DNA from: Formicarius rufipectus
Lineage: Eukaryota > Chordata > Aves > Passeriformes > Formicariidae
Assembly: GCA_013399695.1 (NCBI GenBank)
Contig: VXAU01003549.1
Location: 1,275,048 to 1,339,047, forward strand
Direction of reading: 5' to 3'
Length of the DNA: 64,000 nucleotides
Shown here piece by piece: positions 25,261-38,503 of this stretch (the first letter of the stretch is position 1; every line of letters begins with the position of its first letter). The translations under genes and the position numbers were made by a program. The notes beneath the pieces are model-generated. The model saw only the letters and a list, made by a program, of their open reading frames with translations, was not told where the DNA came from and did no database searches.

Positions 25261-26849
25261 ATGACCAAACTCTTTTACCCCTCTTTACCCTGTGTGCCTG
25301 AGAATTGCTGGTGCGTATACCTCTAGGCTTAACTTCAGTCCTGCCTTCTCCAATCTTTGTAACAGCATGCTCTGAAGCACAACTTGTTATTAGTCAGATG
25401 GGAAAGAGATGGGACCAGATTCCCTAATTATTTCTAATGGCCTTTCCTGGTGCACCACAGAGCCCTGCTCCCCTCCATAAACGGTAGGCTGTGGTGAAGC
25501 TCATGTTGTATAGTAAGGGACTGATAAATCACCCCAATTTTTGATTATTTATTGCTTTCTTTTTAATAGAAACCTGTCAAACCTGTCTTTTTAGGTAATG
25601 GTGGAGCTATTTGACTATCAAACTATATACTTTTGGGTGTTTTTTCAGTTCTTTTTGTTTTCTTTTTTTTTCTAATAGAAAGTGTTTTCTGGTGTTTTAA
25701 AGGGCAAAAAATGTACCTCAGACTTGGAGCACTAGCAGTTTTTGGGATGTATTCTGGCAGGAAACCTCAATAAATCACTGTTTATTTTTGCACCACAAAA
25801 ATTTGATGTCTATAAATTCAAAATGAGGCTGTGTCGGGACTGTCTCCAAACACAGGCCAGGACCAGTTACCTTCAAATGAAAATGTGGCTTCTTACCCTG
25901 TCACTGTGCTTCTTATAATGGAATATTGACCCAAATTAGCCTTGGTTTCTAATTGTACCTGACACAGCAAAGGTCCCTGGTGAGGGACAGTCCCAGAACC
26001 ATGCACTTTATAATGCAATATGGGCAAAAAATCATACAAAAACCGAAGAGGAACCTTAGATAACTAATTTTCTTCCCTACAAAAGAATATTTCAATAACG
26101 ATTTCTTGGAGACTATTGAAAATGACAGGACCACGAGTGGGTTTCCTACTTCATTCCTCTGTAAACACAGACTGTCATTAACGGGAGAAGGAACAGAGTG
26201 ATCCCAGCAGTCTGCATCTTTAACACTGGAGTCTGCATCTCTATCTCTCTGCTGCTCCTTGAGGCAGCTGTTAACAGCCACCTCCAGGATGATGTGGCTC
26301 AGAGACAACGAGTCTCTTTGCTGAGCACTCTGATTTTTTTCTGCAACGAGGCAGATTGTTCAAGCCATCACAGAGCAGGGGCAGAGCCTGCAAGATGCTG
26401 AGGTAATAATTTTTGCATTAAATATCTGACAAAGATGTTGGATTGTGGACAGGGAGAAGGGACACAGAAGGAGGGAGGAGCTGCAGAAAATAACAGTGAA
26501 AAATGAAGAAAAAGTCTTTTAAAATAAATCCAGTGTTTCTTGGGAAGGTATGACACTGCAGTAAGACTGGAGGTAGAGAAGGGAAGGCAGAAAGGCAGCA
26601 CATCTGCATTCTGCACATTTGGTTCTAATGTGCTCTTTTGCCTTTATCTTTTATATGTTGTTTCTCCAGCTGGCTGCAAAATTTTGCAAAAGACTCCCAC
26701 TACCAAAGCCAACCAAAATGTCAGGGTACAGCGGAGGTGCATCATATCTATGGACATTTTTATTCTGTTTCTTTTTCTCATATGGGCTGCTAAGGAAATA
26801 AAACCCCATGTAACTTGCAGCAATGAGAAGTGAATCACTTCTTTTGCTA

Positions 26850-26932
26850 AAAATAAAACCAAAACATAAAACAAACAAACAAAAAAAAACCCAAACAAAA
26901 CATACCCGAACAAACAAACAAAAAAACCCCCC
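26850..26932. repeat. A/C-rich low-complexity tract, (CAAA)n-like
   Basis: About 83 bases of CAAA units, A runs and CCC blocks, the complement type of the T/G-rich tract at 10921-11020. Open frames read through it on both strands, but they are products of the low complexity, not genes. Confidence 0.8.
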
Positions 26933-28898
26933 TCATTTTCATATTTCCATATTTAATATTTGCACTTGCATGTACGTTTCTGTTATCTTCCAGCCACATG
27001 TTGCTATTTGTCTCTGTAGTGAAGGATTTTTTTTCGTTTCTTTTTTTTAAACTGTGGGCTATGTGAAGCCTGACTTGCATGTAAAAGATCCACAGGGAAA
27101 AAATCCTCCAGTCCTCACTGAACTAAAGAGATCTGGCATGCTGCACATTTTGTGGGAGCACTCCATGCTCACCACCAGCTCAGGTAGCATGCGGCACAGA
27201 TATGCAGCACCACACCCCATAGACCAAGATCGTGTGGTCAGTGCAAAGAGACACAGAAGATCAGGCGTGGGTGATGGGAGGCAGAAAAAAACTAGCAGCC
27301 ACTTGTTCTTCCAATAATCAGCCGGATTTGGTCAACCAAACAGTGTGTAACACTGAGCCAACCACTATATAACTTACACAGAGTACAACTGCCAAAACTT
27401 GGGCAGAAGGAGAGCTCTGAGATTTATGAGACCATTCCAGGCAATCTCACTGCGTTTAGACTGTTGCTTAGGTTAGTCACCCTTCAGCTATCTGACTTTC
27501 AATGAGATTCAGGCTCCTAAGATATTTGGCTGCCTTCAAAAAGGTTACATGCAGTCACAAGCAGGCAGCCAAGACTTCTGCATTCAGCTATAATTACCGA
27601 GGCAGCTCATGGTTATGATACGTCTTAACCCAGCAGCAGCACTGCTTGGACAGACATCATTTCTGTTGTGCTTGCTGGCAGACAAGATTTCAGACAGGCT
27701 CTGGTTATGATTTAGTTTTGGTCTACATGTTCAGTGCTCAGTCAAATGCGTTGTGCAGCCAGCACAGCGACTGCCTTCAACAGGAGAAGAGAGTAAATGC
27801 AATGTTTTCTGTTCAAACAATATTTCATTGTTGTCTCTCCAGTGGACCACAGCCGCTATGAACTGCTCCCAGACTGCAGACAGCTCTGGTTTGTCCACAT
27901 AAAGTGCATTCAATGAATTGGTCCTGTAAGTTTGCAGAGGGGACATACCTCCAACTCCAGTGTCCCACTGTCTCTTCTGGTGCCATCATGGGGCTGACAA
28001 ACCCACCAGTGTTCCTGCTCTCTGACAGACATGCACTGTCCCTGAAGCAGGAAGAAATGTTTAAAACAAGATTTTTTTTTTCATCTCCAATACTAGAAAT
28101 GGAATTCAAAACATACAACAGTGAATGTTGTGCTCTCACCTGGTGTTGATCTCCCTCCCATCTCACTCAGCTTTCTGTATCTCCATATTTACAAGTCTTC
28201 CCTCCGTGGCACCCAGATGCCAGCCATCACTGAAATGCAGTTCCCGGTGTTTGTGAAGTGACTGTTAATGTATGAAGACTATGATATCTTGTACAGAAAT
28301 TGACAGGTTTTGAAGTTAAACAGGCTACAAGTAAAATAAGTATGAAAGTGAGACTCTGGAAAAGTATTTGAAAATTAAGGAAAAATTAATGGGCTTTTAT
28401 GAAGTTTCTTCAACTTCTAAATGTGCATGTAACTGCAATTAATATTGAATTACCACTATAAACATTAAATAAGATAAAGACATCAGATTGCTGTTTCTAA
28501 TGCAAATAAAACAATGTGGGCTGCTTTTTTTTTGGGTGGGGAGGGTGGGGAGAGGGAGTTTTTGTGTGTCATTTGGGACTTTAAAAGTTTAACTAGTCTA
28601 TTCCTATGAAAATCTTGAAATTCAGCCAAAGACATTATGGTATTACACACTTTTCTCCTGCAGCCGTATTCATGTTCTATGGCAAATGTAGCATTTTCCT
28701 TCTGGAGCAGTTAACATAAAAGGTCTTGGTTAAGAGAAGCTTTTCTCTTGGCAAAGATAATCTGCCTTCAAAGTTATAAGTTAAACAATTGAGTGGTCTA
28801 ATTGATTGAACATTTACAAATTATAATTGAATTTGTGCCAAACTATGTGAACAAGATTTATGTTCCACTTCCCCAAACTGTTTATCCCTCATTTTTTT

Positions 28899-28919
28899 GT
28901 GTGTGTGTGTGCATGTGTG
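28899..28919. repeat. (GT)n microsatellite
   Basis: Seven GT units then GCATGTGTG, preceded by seven T. Confidence 0.8.
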
Positions 28920-29871
28920 AACTGAATCTTTGGGAATTCCTTTCACTAGATGCATCATTGAGGTGGTTAAACACATTGCATTATGGCAGACTGTCACATC
29001 AGTGTTTCACCCTGAAATACTGGACTTGACACATCACTGGAAAAGGAAGTCAGACAATCCAAAATGCAGAGTTATGTTTCTTTTGAAACTTGAGATTCTG
29101 AAGACAGAGTTTTCACTTATTTAACTCCAAATGCAGGGGCGGGGGGAAGGAGAGGGTGGAGAGAAATGAAAGAAAGGAGATTTAAGTAATTATAATGCAT
29201 CTTTTTAAGTATTAAAAAGAATTTGAATGAAAATAATAGTGTCTTGATTATCCTGCTTGTGAGTGGAGACAGCCAATGCTCTGTAAATACTCTATTTATT
29301 TTGGTGATCCTCTGTAAAGTAGTTATGGAAGGATAATGAGGAGGCAGAATCAGACTCTCCAACAAACAAAATTAGATATAGTGCCATATTTCTATGCAGC
29401 AATGTCTTGAATATGAGGAGTCTGAAAGCACAAACTTTTACCTGAACCGTTGATGTTGATGGAAATTTAGCCTATGAACAACCTTCTTGAGACATTTCTT
29501 TTAACAGGCATGTGACCTAATACTCAGACGAAGACTTGTAGTACTTTAGGGGCTGTACTGTGTAATTCTAAAGGATGAATTGCATGTCCATTGAAATATA
29601 AAGCTTACCTTCTAGAGTTGTGCAGAATATGCTCCAAAACAATGACATCAACAACAAAGGTAGGAAATCTCAAAAGTTTGTTTGCTTACATATAAAAACA
29701 AAAGTAGCTAAAAATTCTTTTACTGTGTTATCCAACTTAACCTGTTTTCACACACTGACCTGCCACATTGCCCAGACAAGTCCACTGAACACATGCAAGA
29801 CTGGATGTGATCACCTTTGTCTCTAACCAGAGTATCAGAATTTCTTTGCAGTGATTTTGTCACAAAAATGT

Positions 29872-29900
29872 AAAAAAAAAAAAAAAAATTAAAAAAAAAA
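29872..29900. repeat. A-rich tract
   Basis: Two A runs of 17 and 10 bases separated by TT. No retroposed body with matching flanks was found beside it. Confidence 0.85.
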
Positions 29901-32900
29901 TTGAATTTCAAAAGATCATGAATAACCAAATTTCAATACTGTAGTGCAAAAGGGTAGGAATATGATTGGGAAATTCTAGGTTTATAACTTTAATCAGTAT
30001 GCAATTATTTGGATGAGTAATTAATATGGAAACAAGAGTGAAGATGTTTGGAGTAAAAAGTAAAGGTTTTGTGCCTTCTGGAAAATATTGCTAGCTTAAA
30101 ATTATATACAAGTCTCAGTTATTTAGTGCTTGCCAGTAACAATGGAGGATATGCAATATATTGTCTAACAATAAAAAGACAAGGTTTGTAACCTTTAATA
30201 ATATCAGAATGCTTGAAAATGTGCCACACTATCACACACATGCATTTCATGTATTGTTTCTATTATTTGCATTGAGAGCTTTTTTGGAACTGAATTCATG
30301 AGTTTTAAACACTTTAAGGTTAACAACAGCATTGGTCGATATTTCTAAAATATTATATATTTTGGTGAGCTCTTGTGCAAGAAATGAGAGGTATTAAAAT
30401 ACACTTAAATCTTCCATGGATTCTAAAGAGTATCTGTTGCTTGAATACCCCATGGCATCCTAGATCCAAATTGCATGCCAGTTTATTCTCTCCTTCCTTC
30501 CATCTCTGAATCATCTGTAAATTACCCCTCACCATTGACAGTTTTCTTGTGAAAAAGTCCTGCCTCTTACAACGCCCACCTCAGAGCTTCTGAGTTTATA
30601 ATATGCACTCAGGCCTCACAGGATTCTCTAAAATTTACACAGCTGTGACAAACAACTTCAAGTCTAACCACCTGACCTTCCCCAAAATGCTCAAAGAGCT
30701 CAAATTCCTTATTGCAGACAAAAGAATCAAACACTTTTGGAGGCCTTAGGGCCATGATGTTTTTTTAGCTATCAGGCATAAAAAACCCCTCCCTCTGCTT
30801 TTTCAGAGGACTCCATTTCACCAGTGCCTTTTTTATCTGCTCTCTGCCTTCTACCCCATCTCCCATCTTCACAAAGGAGTCATCTCTCTAAGAGGAGCAA
30901 TAAATGACCATTAGAGGAAAGAGTGGTCACATTTATCTGGAAGCAAAAGAGGTGGTAAAGTAATATAAATATTCACAGCTGAGAGCTAATCTTAGACTTT
31001 GCTGTGGGCAGAATACAGACTACAAACTTCACTGAGCTCCCATGAAGTGACACATACCTCCTCTATCCTTCTAATGTCAGTTTAATTTCCAACACACCAC
31101 AGAATAAGGAACAAACCTTTACTATATTTTTTCTATTTTCATATATAATTAATTATTACAGTGAATACCTTCACTTACCTTCCATCTCATCTCAGGATTC
31201 ACTTTGCATGAATGAACCATTTTTTCACAGAAATTTACTTTCAAGGTGGATGTTGAACAGAAGAGCAGAAAGACAAACAGGTGGTGCTCACTGAGGAGCA
31301 TCTCTAGGGCTGGTTTGGGTACATATCTCTCCCAAGAAGATAAGAGGTTGGTGGAAATTCAGTGTAGATCCTTGTCAGCTTAGACATTTTCCCTCTAGGT
31401 TAAAATACAGCACATTCATGCAGTGGGGCCATGTCCCTTAGCAGGAACATAGTCCTTGTCCAACTTTAATCGGCTCAGTAAAATAGCACTAGTTTCTTTG
31501 CCAAACTGACTTATAAGGCCACAGCAGGGTCTGGATTTACCCATTACCACAATGTTTAATGACTTTAAGCACAGCACTGAATTACACCTCCAATTGCTAT
31601 TCCCATCTGATTAACACCAAAAAATGCAGAAGGCTGGGTACATATACACAATGTTTGTAAGTGAACTAACACATTGAGTCATAGTACACAGTATTTAATC
31701 CTTGTTCAACACTTAACTCACATACAGAAAGCGATGTGACACTACAAACCATAGAAGTGAAAAAATTTGTTCTTCTTAAAAAAAATAAATATTTGGAGTA
31801 CTTAGCAAAAAACTTTTCAGAAATCTATCACTGAAGTGATCTCATGTAGCCGCTATTTCCTCTACCCACACCCAAGGTTCACCAAAGTCATGATGGTGCA
31901 AATAACTACTCAGGAATGGGAGAAATGAGTTCAAAGCTTTGCCCTCAGCCACAGTCTAAAGCAAAACAAATGTAAAATTCAAGAATATTATTTTGCAAAA
32001 TAATTGTCAATTTTACTATTGTGGCATAAATGGCTGCAGTTCATCCAAATGGTCATCAGCTATTCTAGAAGTTAAACTAGGCATAGCAGTTATTAAGAAA
32101 CTCGGTGAAAGGTAGGGTATGGATGTAGAACAATACTACCATTTTAAAATTACTAAAATAGAGCTTTGACTTATAATAAGAACCAGAGCTAAAAGTTGAA
32201 TGCCAGCTTTTTTTTTAGTTTTGTTTTGTTTTAGGCTTTCATGTTGACCTCTGCTCTACACAAACTTAAATCTGTTTTACATCAGAAGCTTCAGGGACAT
32301 AAGAGTACATGGGAAAAGAGCATGTCTGGGAGTTTAGAGAGGACCAGCTAAATTTTCTGAGCTCCAGTGGGATTGGTGATGTAACTAAAAAGCAACAAAC
32401 AGCAGGTGAGAGGAAGGATTTAAATATAAATAAGGACACTTTGAAGCCATAGGATTTTATTGATCACATTCACATTTACAAATCAAAGTCTCTGCACATA
32501 GAAAAATATTTAGCTAAGAAAGAATCTAAAAGCCATAAAATACCAATCAGGTAAAGAAAAAATATTAAAGATATGGAGTTATGTTGATAAATATTCCCAA
32601 GACTAAAAAAAAAAAATCAACTAAATACTCTATTTTCTTTAATTAAAAATCGCTAAATTATTTAAGGGTATCTAACTGAATTAATTATTGAAGACACATC
32701 AAGATCTGCCTAGTGGTGGGATTAATGGTTATTAAGATCCATCCATTTGGACCTGAATTCAACCTCCAATTAAAAACGTTAACAGAAATTCGATCCCACA
32801 AACAACTTAAACACTCCATGCTTTAAAATGGTTAAATATTTCAGTTCACACAGTTCATGCATTAGTAAAAAGAAAGAACTCTTTTTTTTCAGTGGTCAGT

Positions 32901-34715
32901 GTATACAAAGAAACTATGTCCACTCAATGGCCACAGTTTAATAGATAGCATTTGCCATCCTACTAAAGGTGCTGTTCATGCTGTATCCATGGGATCAGAG
33001 TTCAAACAGCAGCACATTCAATCTGGAAAAAGGCGGTGGTTACAACAGTGTAGTAACAACAGTTGCAGATAATAATCTGAAAAGCTGAAACCACTGAAAC
33101 ATGATGGTTTGCAGTAACAAAATATTTGTATGTTTTACCAGAACGTAACCCATTACAGTGCCAATTGGGGGAAATAAAAATCCAGTGGGAAGACACAAAA
33201 TTAGATCACAGCTCTCTCAAATGAAAAGAACTCCAGCCTTGCTGAACTGAAATGCAATCAATCTGATGGCATTTCTATCAGCTTGTTAATTTAAAACTCA
33301 ACGTAGAAACTTTAACAAACACTAATGCGTATGTGGAGTTTGGATTGCCAGAGTAGGCTCATTGGTAGGTTGAAACAGACTTTCCTCTGCAGGGAACCCG
33401 CAACCACACTTTGCCAACAGAGGTGTAGATTCACTCCACCAACTGAAGGCAGACAGCTGAGGTACTGAATATTATGAAATGTATCTTACTGATAGGGGAA
33501 ATAGAAACTTGTGCAAAGTGTGCATTAAGCCCAGTTGGTCTTAACAGTGACCAAGTGGATGACTGGGAATTAGTGCAATCAAAGAACAACATTTAGTGAT
33601 ATTTACCTTGAAAACTTTGCTAATGTTCAAAAATTTGCATCATACAGGATTCTCATTAACAGACCTTGCTGAATTCTTCTCTAGTTGCCCATGAACCCGT
33701 CAAATAGGATCAATACCCACATCATGAGGGCTCCCACTGTTCAGAACCATCATGGTCCCCTATGAGGCTGCGCATGTTGCCTTCATTCAACCCTCACACT
33801 TCTGGTATCAGAAAAAATAGTGGGCATTTCTTCCTTACCATGGCAATCATGATCTTCTGATCCTTTTTCTTATCTTTTCTGCATTACCTTTTTGGCAGGC
33901 TGAAGAATACAGCCAATGCAGCTGTTCCTTCTGTAAAGGACATGAAGTTAGGATTTCAGGTGTCCAAGGTTGCTTTCCTGCATCATGGAGGGTGTTCACA
34001 CACCTTCACCTTGTATTTAAGAACTCACCTCATATGGGCTGAATTATTCCCCAAATATTTCTGGTTTTCCCCAGAGAGTCTTGATGACATTTCTAATCTA
34101 AGACCTACTTTAGATACCAGACTGCTGTTTTGAAGGAGACAGATCAAATTGCACTAAATTCATCAGGTAAACATTTGAACGTTTCTATTTAGTGAGATAT
34201 AGAAATTTGTCCACTAATGGTTGCTATTTGACAGTGGTTTCTTTTCATTACATGAAATGAGAAAACAGAGCCAGTTCATTATGAAGATAGTGAAAGTTAT
34301 ATTAAGACCAATACAGGTTGAATCCTACAAGTACATGCAGGGAAAGTAATGTATAAAAATGCAACATCAAAGAAAGATGTGCATGGAAGGAAGAGAAACA
34401 TGTAATGAGCCAAGTCAGACGGAAGTCTAAGATAATTGCTTAAGGAGTACAGCACTTGGGAGATGCTATGCTATTGTTGGAGTAGAAAATGAATCGAAAT
34501 GCATGGGACCCAGCCAATCTGTAACCACATAGTATGGACCAGGATAATTTTCCCCATTTTTCATGTGTAGAAGCTGAGTCTCTGAACAGAGTTGGTAGTG
34601 CCTGTCTCACCTAGAACAGGGCAACCTGATCTGGGATCACATCTAACCCAACTTGCTCTTTGCCCAAAAGCCTCTTCTAAGTATTTTTCATATTAACTCT
34701 GGGGCTGGAGAGAAC

Positions 34716-34885
34716 TTAATAACTTGTCAGTGTGAAATAATTAACTTTCCTGATGGCAAACGCATGGAGTGGGACTTGTGGCCCAGTATAAGTTCTCGCT
34801 GTTTGTGCAGTGTTAAATAAGCCAGTTGATCAATGGTCCTCTGATGATTTATTAACACCATGCTGCCAATGAGAACTCGTGCTGA
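34716..34885. other. Candidate conserved non-coding element
   Basis: A compact complex segment with AAATAATTAACTTTCC, GATGGCAAACGCATGG, AGTTCTCGCTG and TGATTTATTAACACC. It keeps three CpGs in about 150 bases and holds no low-complexity sequence. Frames are short. The resemblance to developmental enhancers is an inference from composition and motif style. Confidence 0.3.
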
Positions 34886-37372
34886 AACTTAGGATGAATC
34901 AAATTTAGCTTTAAAATACTGAAGAGAATCTCAAATCTTTCAAGGACTTATAGAACTGGTTGTATATTTCTCATATATTAACACACAAAGCAAAATACAT
35001 CTCAATCACAAGGAATGCATTTTTTTCACCAGTTCAAAGTACTGCCAACAGCAGTAATAGCAAATTGTGTTTTATCATGCTTTCTTGTAATTCCATAAAA
35101 ATGGCTTGATATCCCTGTGTATTAAGCAATTCCTACATTGTGTACTAAGTACCTTTGCTTTTCAGAAAAAGAGAAAAAAACCCCATAAATCTATTTGCAA
35201 TCAGATAGGAGTACTTTGCTTTCTCATTTGAATGAAAACAATCCAAATGACCTAAAGTTCTTACAGTAAAAAAAAAAAAGGCCATTATTAAAAGAGCTGA
35301 AACAAAACACTACAAAATGTATTTTTCCTTTCTCATGAAAGATTCACAGCTCCATACTGCTCTAGTTAAAATTGTTATTTCTAAAATTTCATTCATGATT
35401 TATGCCTCATTTCAGATGGCAGTGCACTCACCTAGTTAAGACTTATTTAACTGTCTGCTACACCAAAAGAGGCTGCTGTTCTCCTTTACTTTTATATATA
35501 TACACACAAGCAGCAGTTCAGTGAAAACTGATCCATAAACAATTACCAGGCATTAAAAATCATATGGGAAACCAAGCAGAGCCTATATTAAGAGGATTTG
35601 ATCATTGCACTGCCATCATCTTTTGTGTATTTTTATAGTTCTGATTCACAACTTTAAAATACACATATATATTAAAGAGAATTGTATGAGGATCCTGGAG
35701 ATGTAGTAACACTTCAGATTTGCTCAGGTTTCTATCTCAGACATGTACTTTTTGATAAAGATGGTTGAATATTATCTTCTTAATTCCACTCTTTAAGAAC
35801 CTGACCTACAAATAGACTGAACATTTTCTGAAGCCATCAGAAAGTTCTTTTTATACTGAAAAAAAACAGCTTAGTTGAACTTTAAGGCTACCTCCACAGG
35901 GGCAATTAGTGCAGACCAGAAGAAGCAGACCTGCAGAGCAAAACAACTGAGAGTTAGGACCAGAAATCTACATTAGAGGCAATTTTAATTTTAATTAAGT
36001 TATTTATTTTTACTTTGGACTATCTCTTGCTTAATCCCATAGACCAAGTACCTATTTCTATATGGATTGTGTCAGGTGTGGTTGGTTTACTTTTATCCAA
36101 AATTAATTCCAGTTCATGCACTTGAGACAGTTCCTCAACCTGAACAAAAACATAAACTGTGGAGATGATCACAAGATTTAATTTAGGAGTTCAGTCCTGT
36201 TCCAAGGTAAACTGCAAAGGCAGACTCAGACCTTGCAATGTCATCTGGATTCAAAGCAGTATGGAGCCAGTAGTAAGGTGAGGAGCTGAATCATTTCCAG
36301 AAGCTCCAGTAGAAGCAGGTTTTTGGGCCACTAAGAGCCATTGTTTTGTTGCCAGGTCCCCTTAACTATTTCTGCACATATATGCTCTGCAGCTCTTGGG
36401 TTTGCATTCTGGCTAAAAACATGCAAAACTTGCTTCATACTACACATCATACTGTGCATGAAAGCTATCCACATGACAGGCAGTCTTCCAGAGACAACAA
36501 TAATCTTCAGGTGATGCCAGCAAATTTTACTGACTGAATATGTGTGGTGCTCTGCTGAGCTCAGTCACTCAACACAGTCTGCTGAGCAACAAGAAAGAGT
36601 CTCCAGCTCTGCTATGCTCTGTCAGCTTTCCTAACCGCTTCCAGAAATTAGTTCTGGGGACTTTGCTGATACATTTACATGAAAAGGCATTGTATTCCTC
36701 AGCTCCCTGATACACATATCAGATTATACTCACATATCATGTTCCATGAGAGTGCATGCACGTCTCAGGCATCAGGGAGTTTTTCCATGCTTCCAGAATA
36801 CAGAAGTCTATGAAGGCAGCAACATGTAGACTTTCCAAGTCGGCTTCAGTAGATTTTCATGTCTGTGTAATGAAAATGAACACTGACCTATTGCTTGTCA
36901 CCAGAGACCTTCTGTGTCTGTGATGCAAATGGGATAATTGTTACTTTATTAGTTTTACTTTGAAGAGATAGACAAGGAGAAGAGAAATTTAAAGACAGAG
37001 AAAGAAGGAGGTCAAAACATACCAGAAAAGCTCTAGAAAAAGTTCTGGAAGAAGATATTTTTTATATAAAAGATTAGAGACAGTAGATTAGTTTGTTTAT
37101 ACTCTTTTGGCTTGAGGGATTGTACATAATGTGAACACAGCATGCCACTCTTGAGGATTTGGGACCCAGTTTAGTTTTAAGTGTAATGTAGACCATGAGA
37201 GCTCTGGCCCTGAGTACTGTCCCAATATCATAGAATTCCCAATGTCTGAAATTGGGTTTTTTTTGAGTGATCTATGGAGGTTTGCATGTGGATGCAAGGC
37301 TTTTTATATAGAGATCCATTCCAAAGCATGTTAAGGTATCTACTCACTATGTAGACATAGCTGTTAGGCTTT

Positions 37373-37407
37373 AAAAAAATAAAAAAAATAAAATAAAAAA
37401 AAAAAAA
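37373..37407. repeat. A-rich (AAAAT)n-like tract
   Basis: Thirty-five bases of A with four interspersed T. Confidence 0.85.
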
Positions 37408-37906
37408 TCAAAGAATATGGAAGTATCATTTAGAAGCAGAAGAGGATTTAGTACCAAATCTTTAGTCCCTTATGCAACCAATTGCTACCTTGTACTTCAT
37501 AAAATATAGTATAGCAGTTGAACTGCAGGCATTATGACTTGTACTTCGAATCTACCTAAATGTAAAAGTAATAAATTACAGCGAGTGATCCTAGCTTTTT
37601 AACTGGCATTCCAAGTCCATTTTCCTTTCTAATGCATTTTGAAAAAGATAAATTCCCAAAACTTAAGCTGCTCATAAGTTTTCTGCTCCATTATATTATT
37701 TCCTATAAATAAGAATATAAATGCTTGTGGTCATGCAAGTAGTACTATAAATCTAGTCATGATACATTTCCCCTGAAAATAAATATGACTTTTTCTTTTA
37801 AGATGCAGAACAAAAAGGTTCTTTCTTAAGGACATAAACACCAAATGATCCAAATAGCCACTTAGCCCAAAAAGTAAATACATTGTTCCTGGGCATGGGT
37901 TCTCAC

Positions 37907-37921
37907 TATATATATATATAT
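37907..37921. repeat. (TA)n microsatellite
   Basis: Seven and a half TA units. Confidence 0.85.
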
Positions 37922-38175
37922 GGCCTCCATGCCAAGCAAAAAGCAAGCACTTATTCAGGAATTTTTTTAGGGTCAGCCATGTTATTGTCAGACATTTCCC
38001 CATATTTTCTTGACATACCTATTCTTATTGGAGTTTTTCTTGTCTTCTGCCTTTTCTATCATGCTAACATAAGATCTCCATTTCTTATCTCCAAGGCTGT
38101 CATGTTGAATAGTAAACCCCAAAGTATACAACATTTCCTAGATATGACATATGAAAGGTCTCTGGTCCATTCAGC

Positions 38176-38195
38176 TTTTTTTTTTTTTTTTTTTT
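38176..38195. repeat. Poly(T), 20 bases
   Basis: A homopolymer run. The frame open upstream on the plus strand reads into it as phenylalanines, a low-complexity effect. Confidence 0.9.
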
Positions 38196-38476
38196 AATGT
38201 ACCATAGTATATGGTTGTGACAATATTATTATATATATTATGGGCATACCATATCACAGAAAATTCCTTAAGGTGCAGCCAGCACCTACCTATTTTTAAT
38301 TCCATAACATTAAAATGTCATCTTGAGTTTGGACCTTTCCACTTGCCTGCCACTGTAAACGTGATGTTCTGAGAGTTGAATATATTAAGTATAGCAACAG
38401 TTGATACCTAAGCACTCTTAAAGAGTTGACTTTCCATCCATAGAGTGTCTAATTTGGAAGTAAAGAAAAATTAAGA

Positions 38477-38503
38477 ATGAAAAAGATGAAAAAGATGAAA
38501 AAG
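38477..38503. repeat. Three tandem copies of ATGAAAAAG
   Basis: Three exact 9-bp units followed by ATTTTTT. A minisatellite seed; no function is apparent. Confidence 0.9.

Larger units (their letters stand above)
21470..34715. other. Long unannotated interval with simple repeats only
   Basis: I see no supported gene or interspersed repeat. T-rich tracts occur at about 21524-21540, TG/T at 23268-23298, AC at 25242-25260, A/C-rich at 26850-26932, GT at 28899-28919 and A-rich at 29872-29900. Frames at 25949-26308 minus (119 codons) and 27825-28166 minus (113 codons) are open but unrecognised. The sequence near 32690-32800 has several homeodomain-like sites and could be constrained. Confidence 0.5.

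Noticed and set aside
26644..27080. Overlapping frames on both strands rich in Phe/Leu or Lys/Asn/Thr
   Set aside because: They are translations of the A/C-rich low-complexity tract and its flanks.
37226..37250. ATCATAGAATTCCCAATG, another CR1-terminus-like string
   Set aside because: Flanking sequence does not continue the CR1 consensus.
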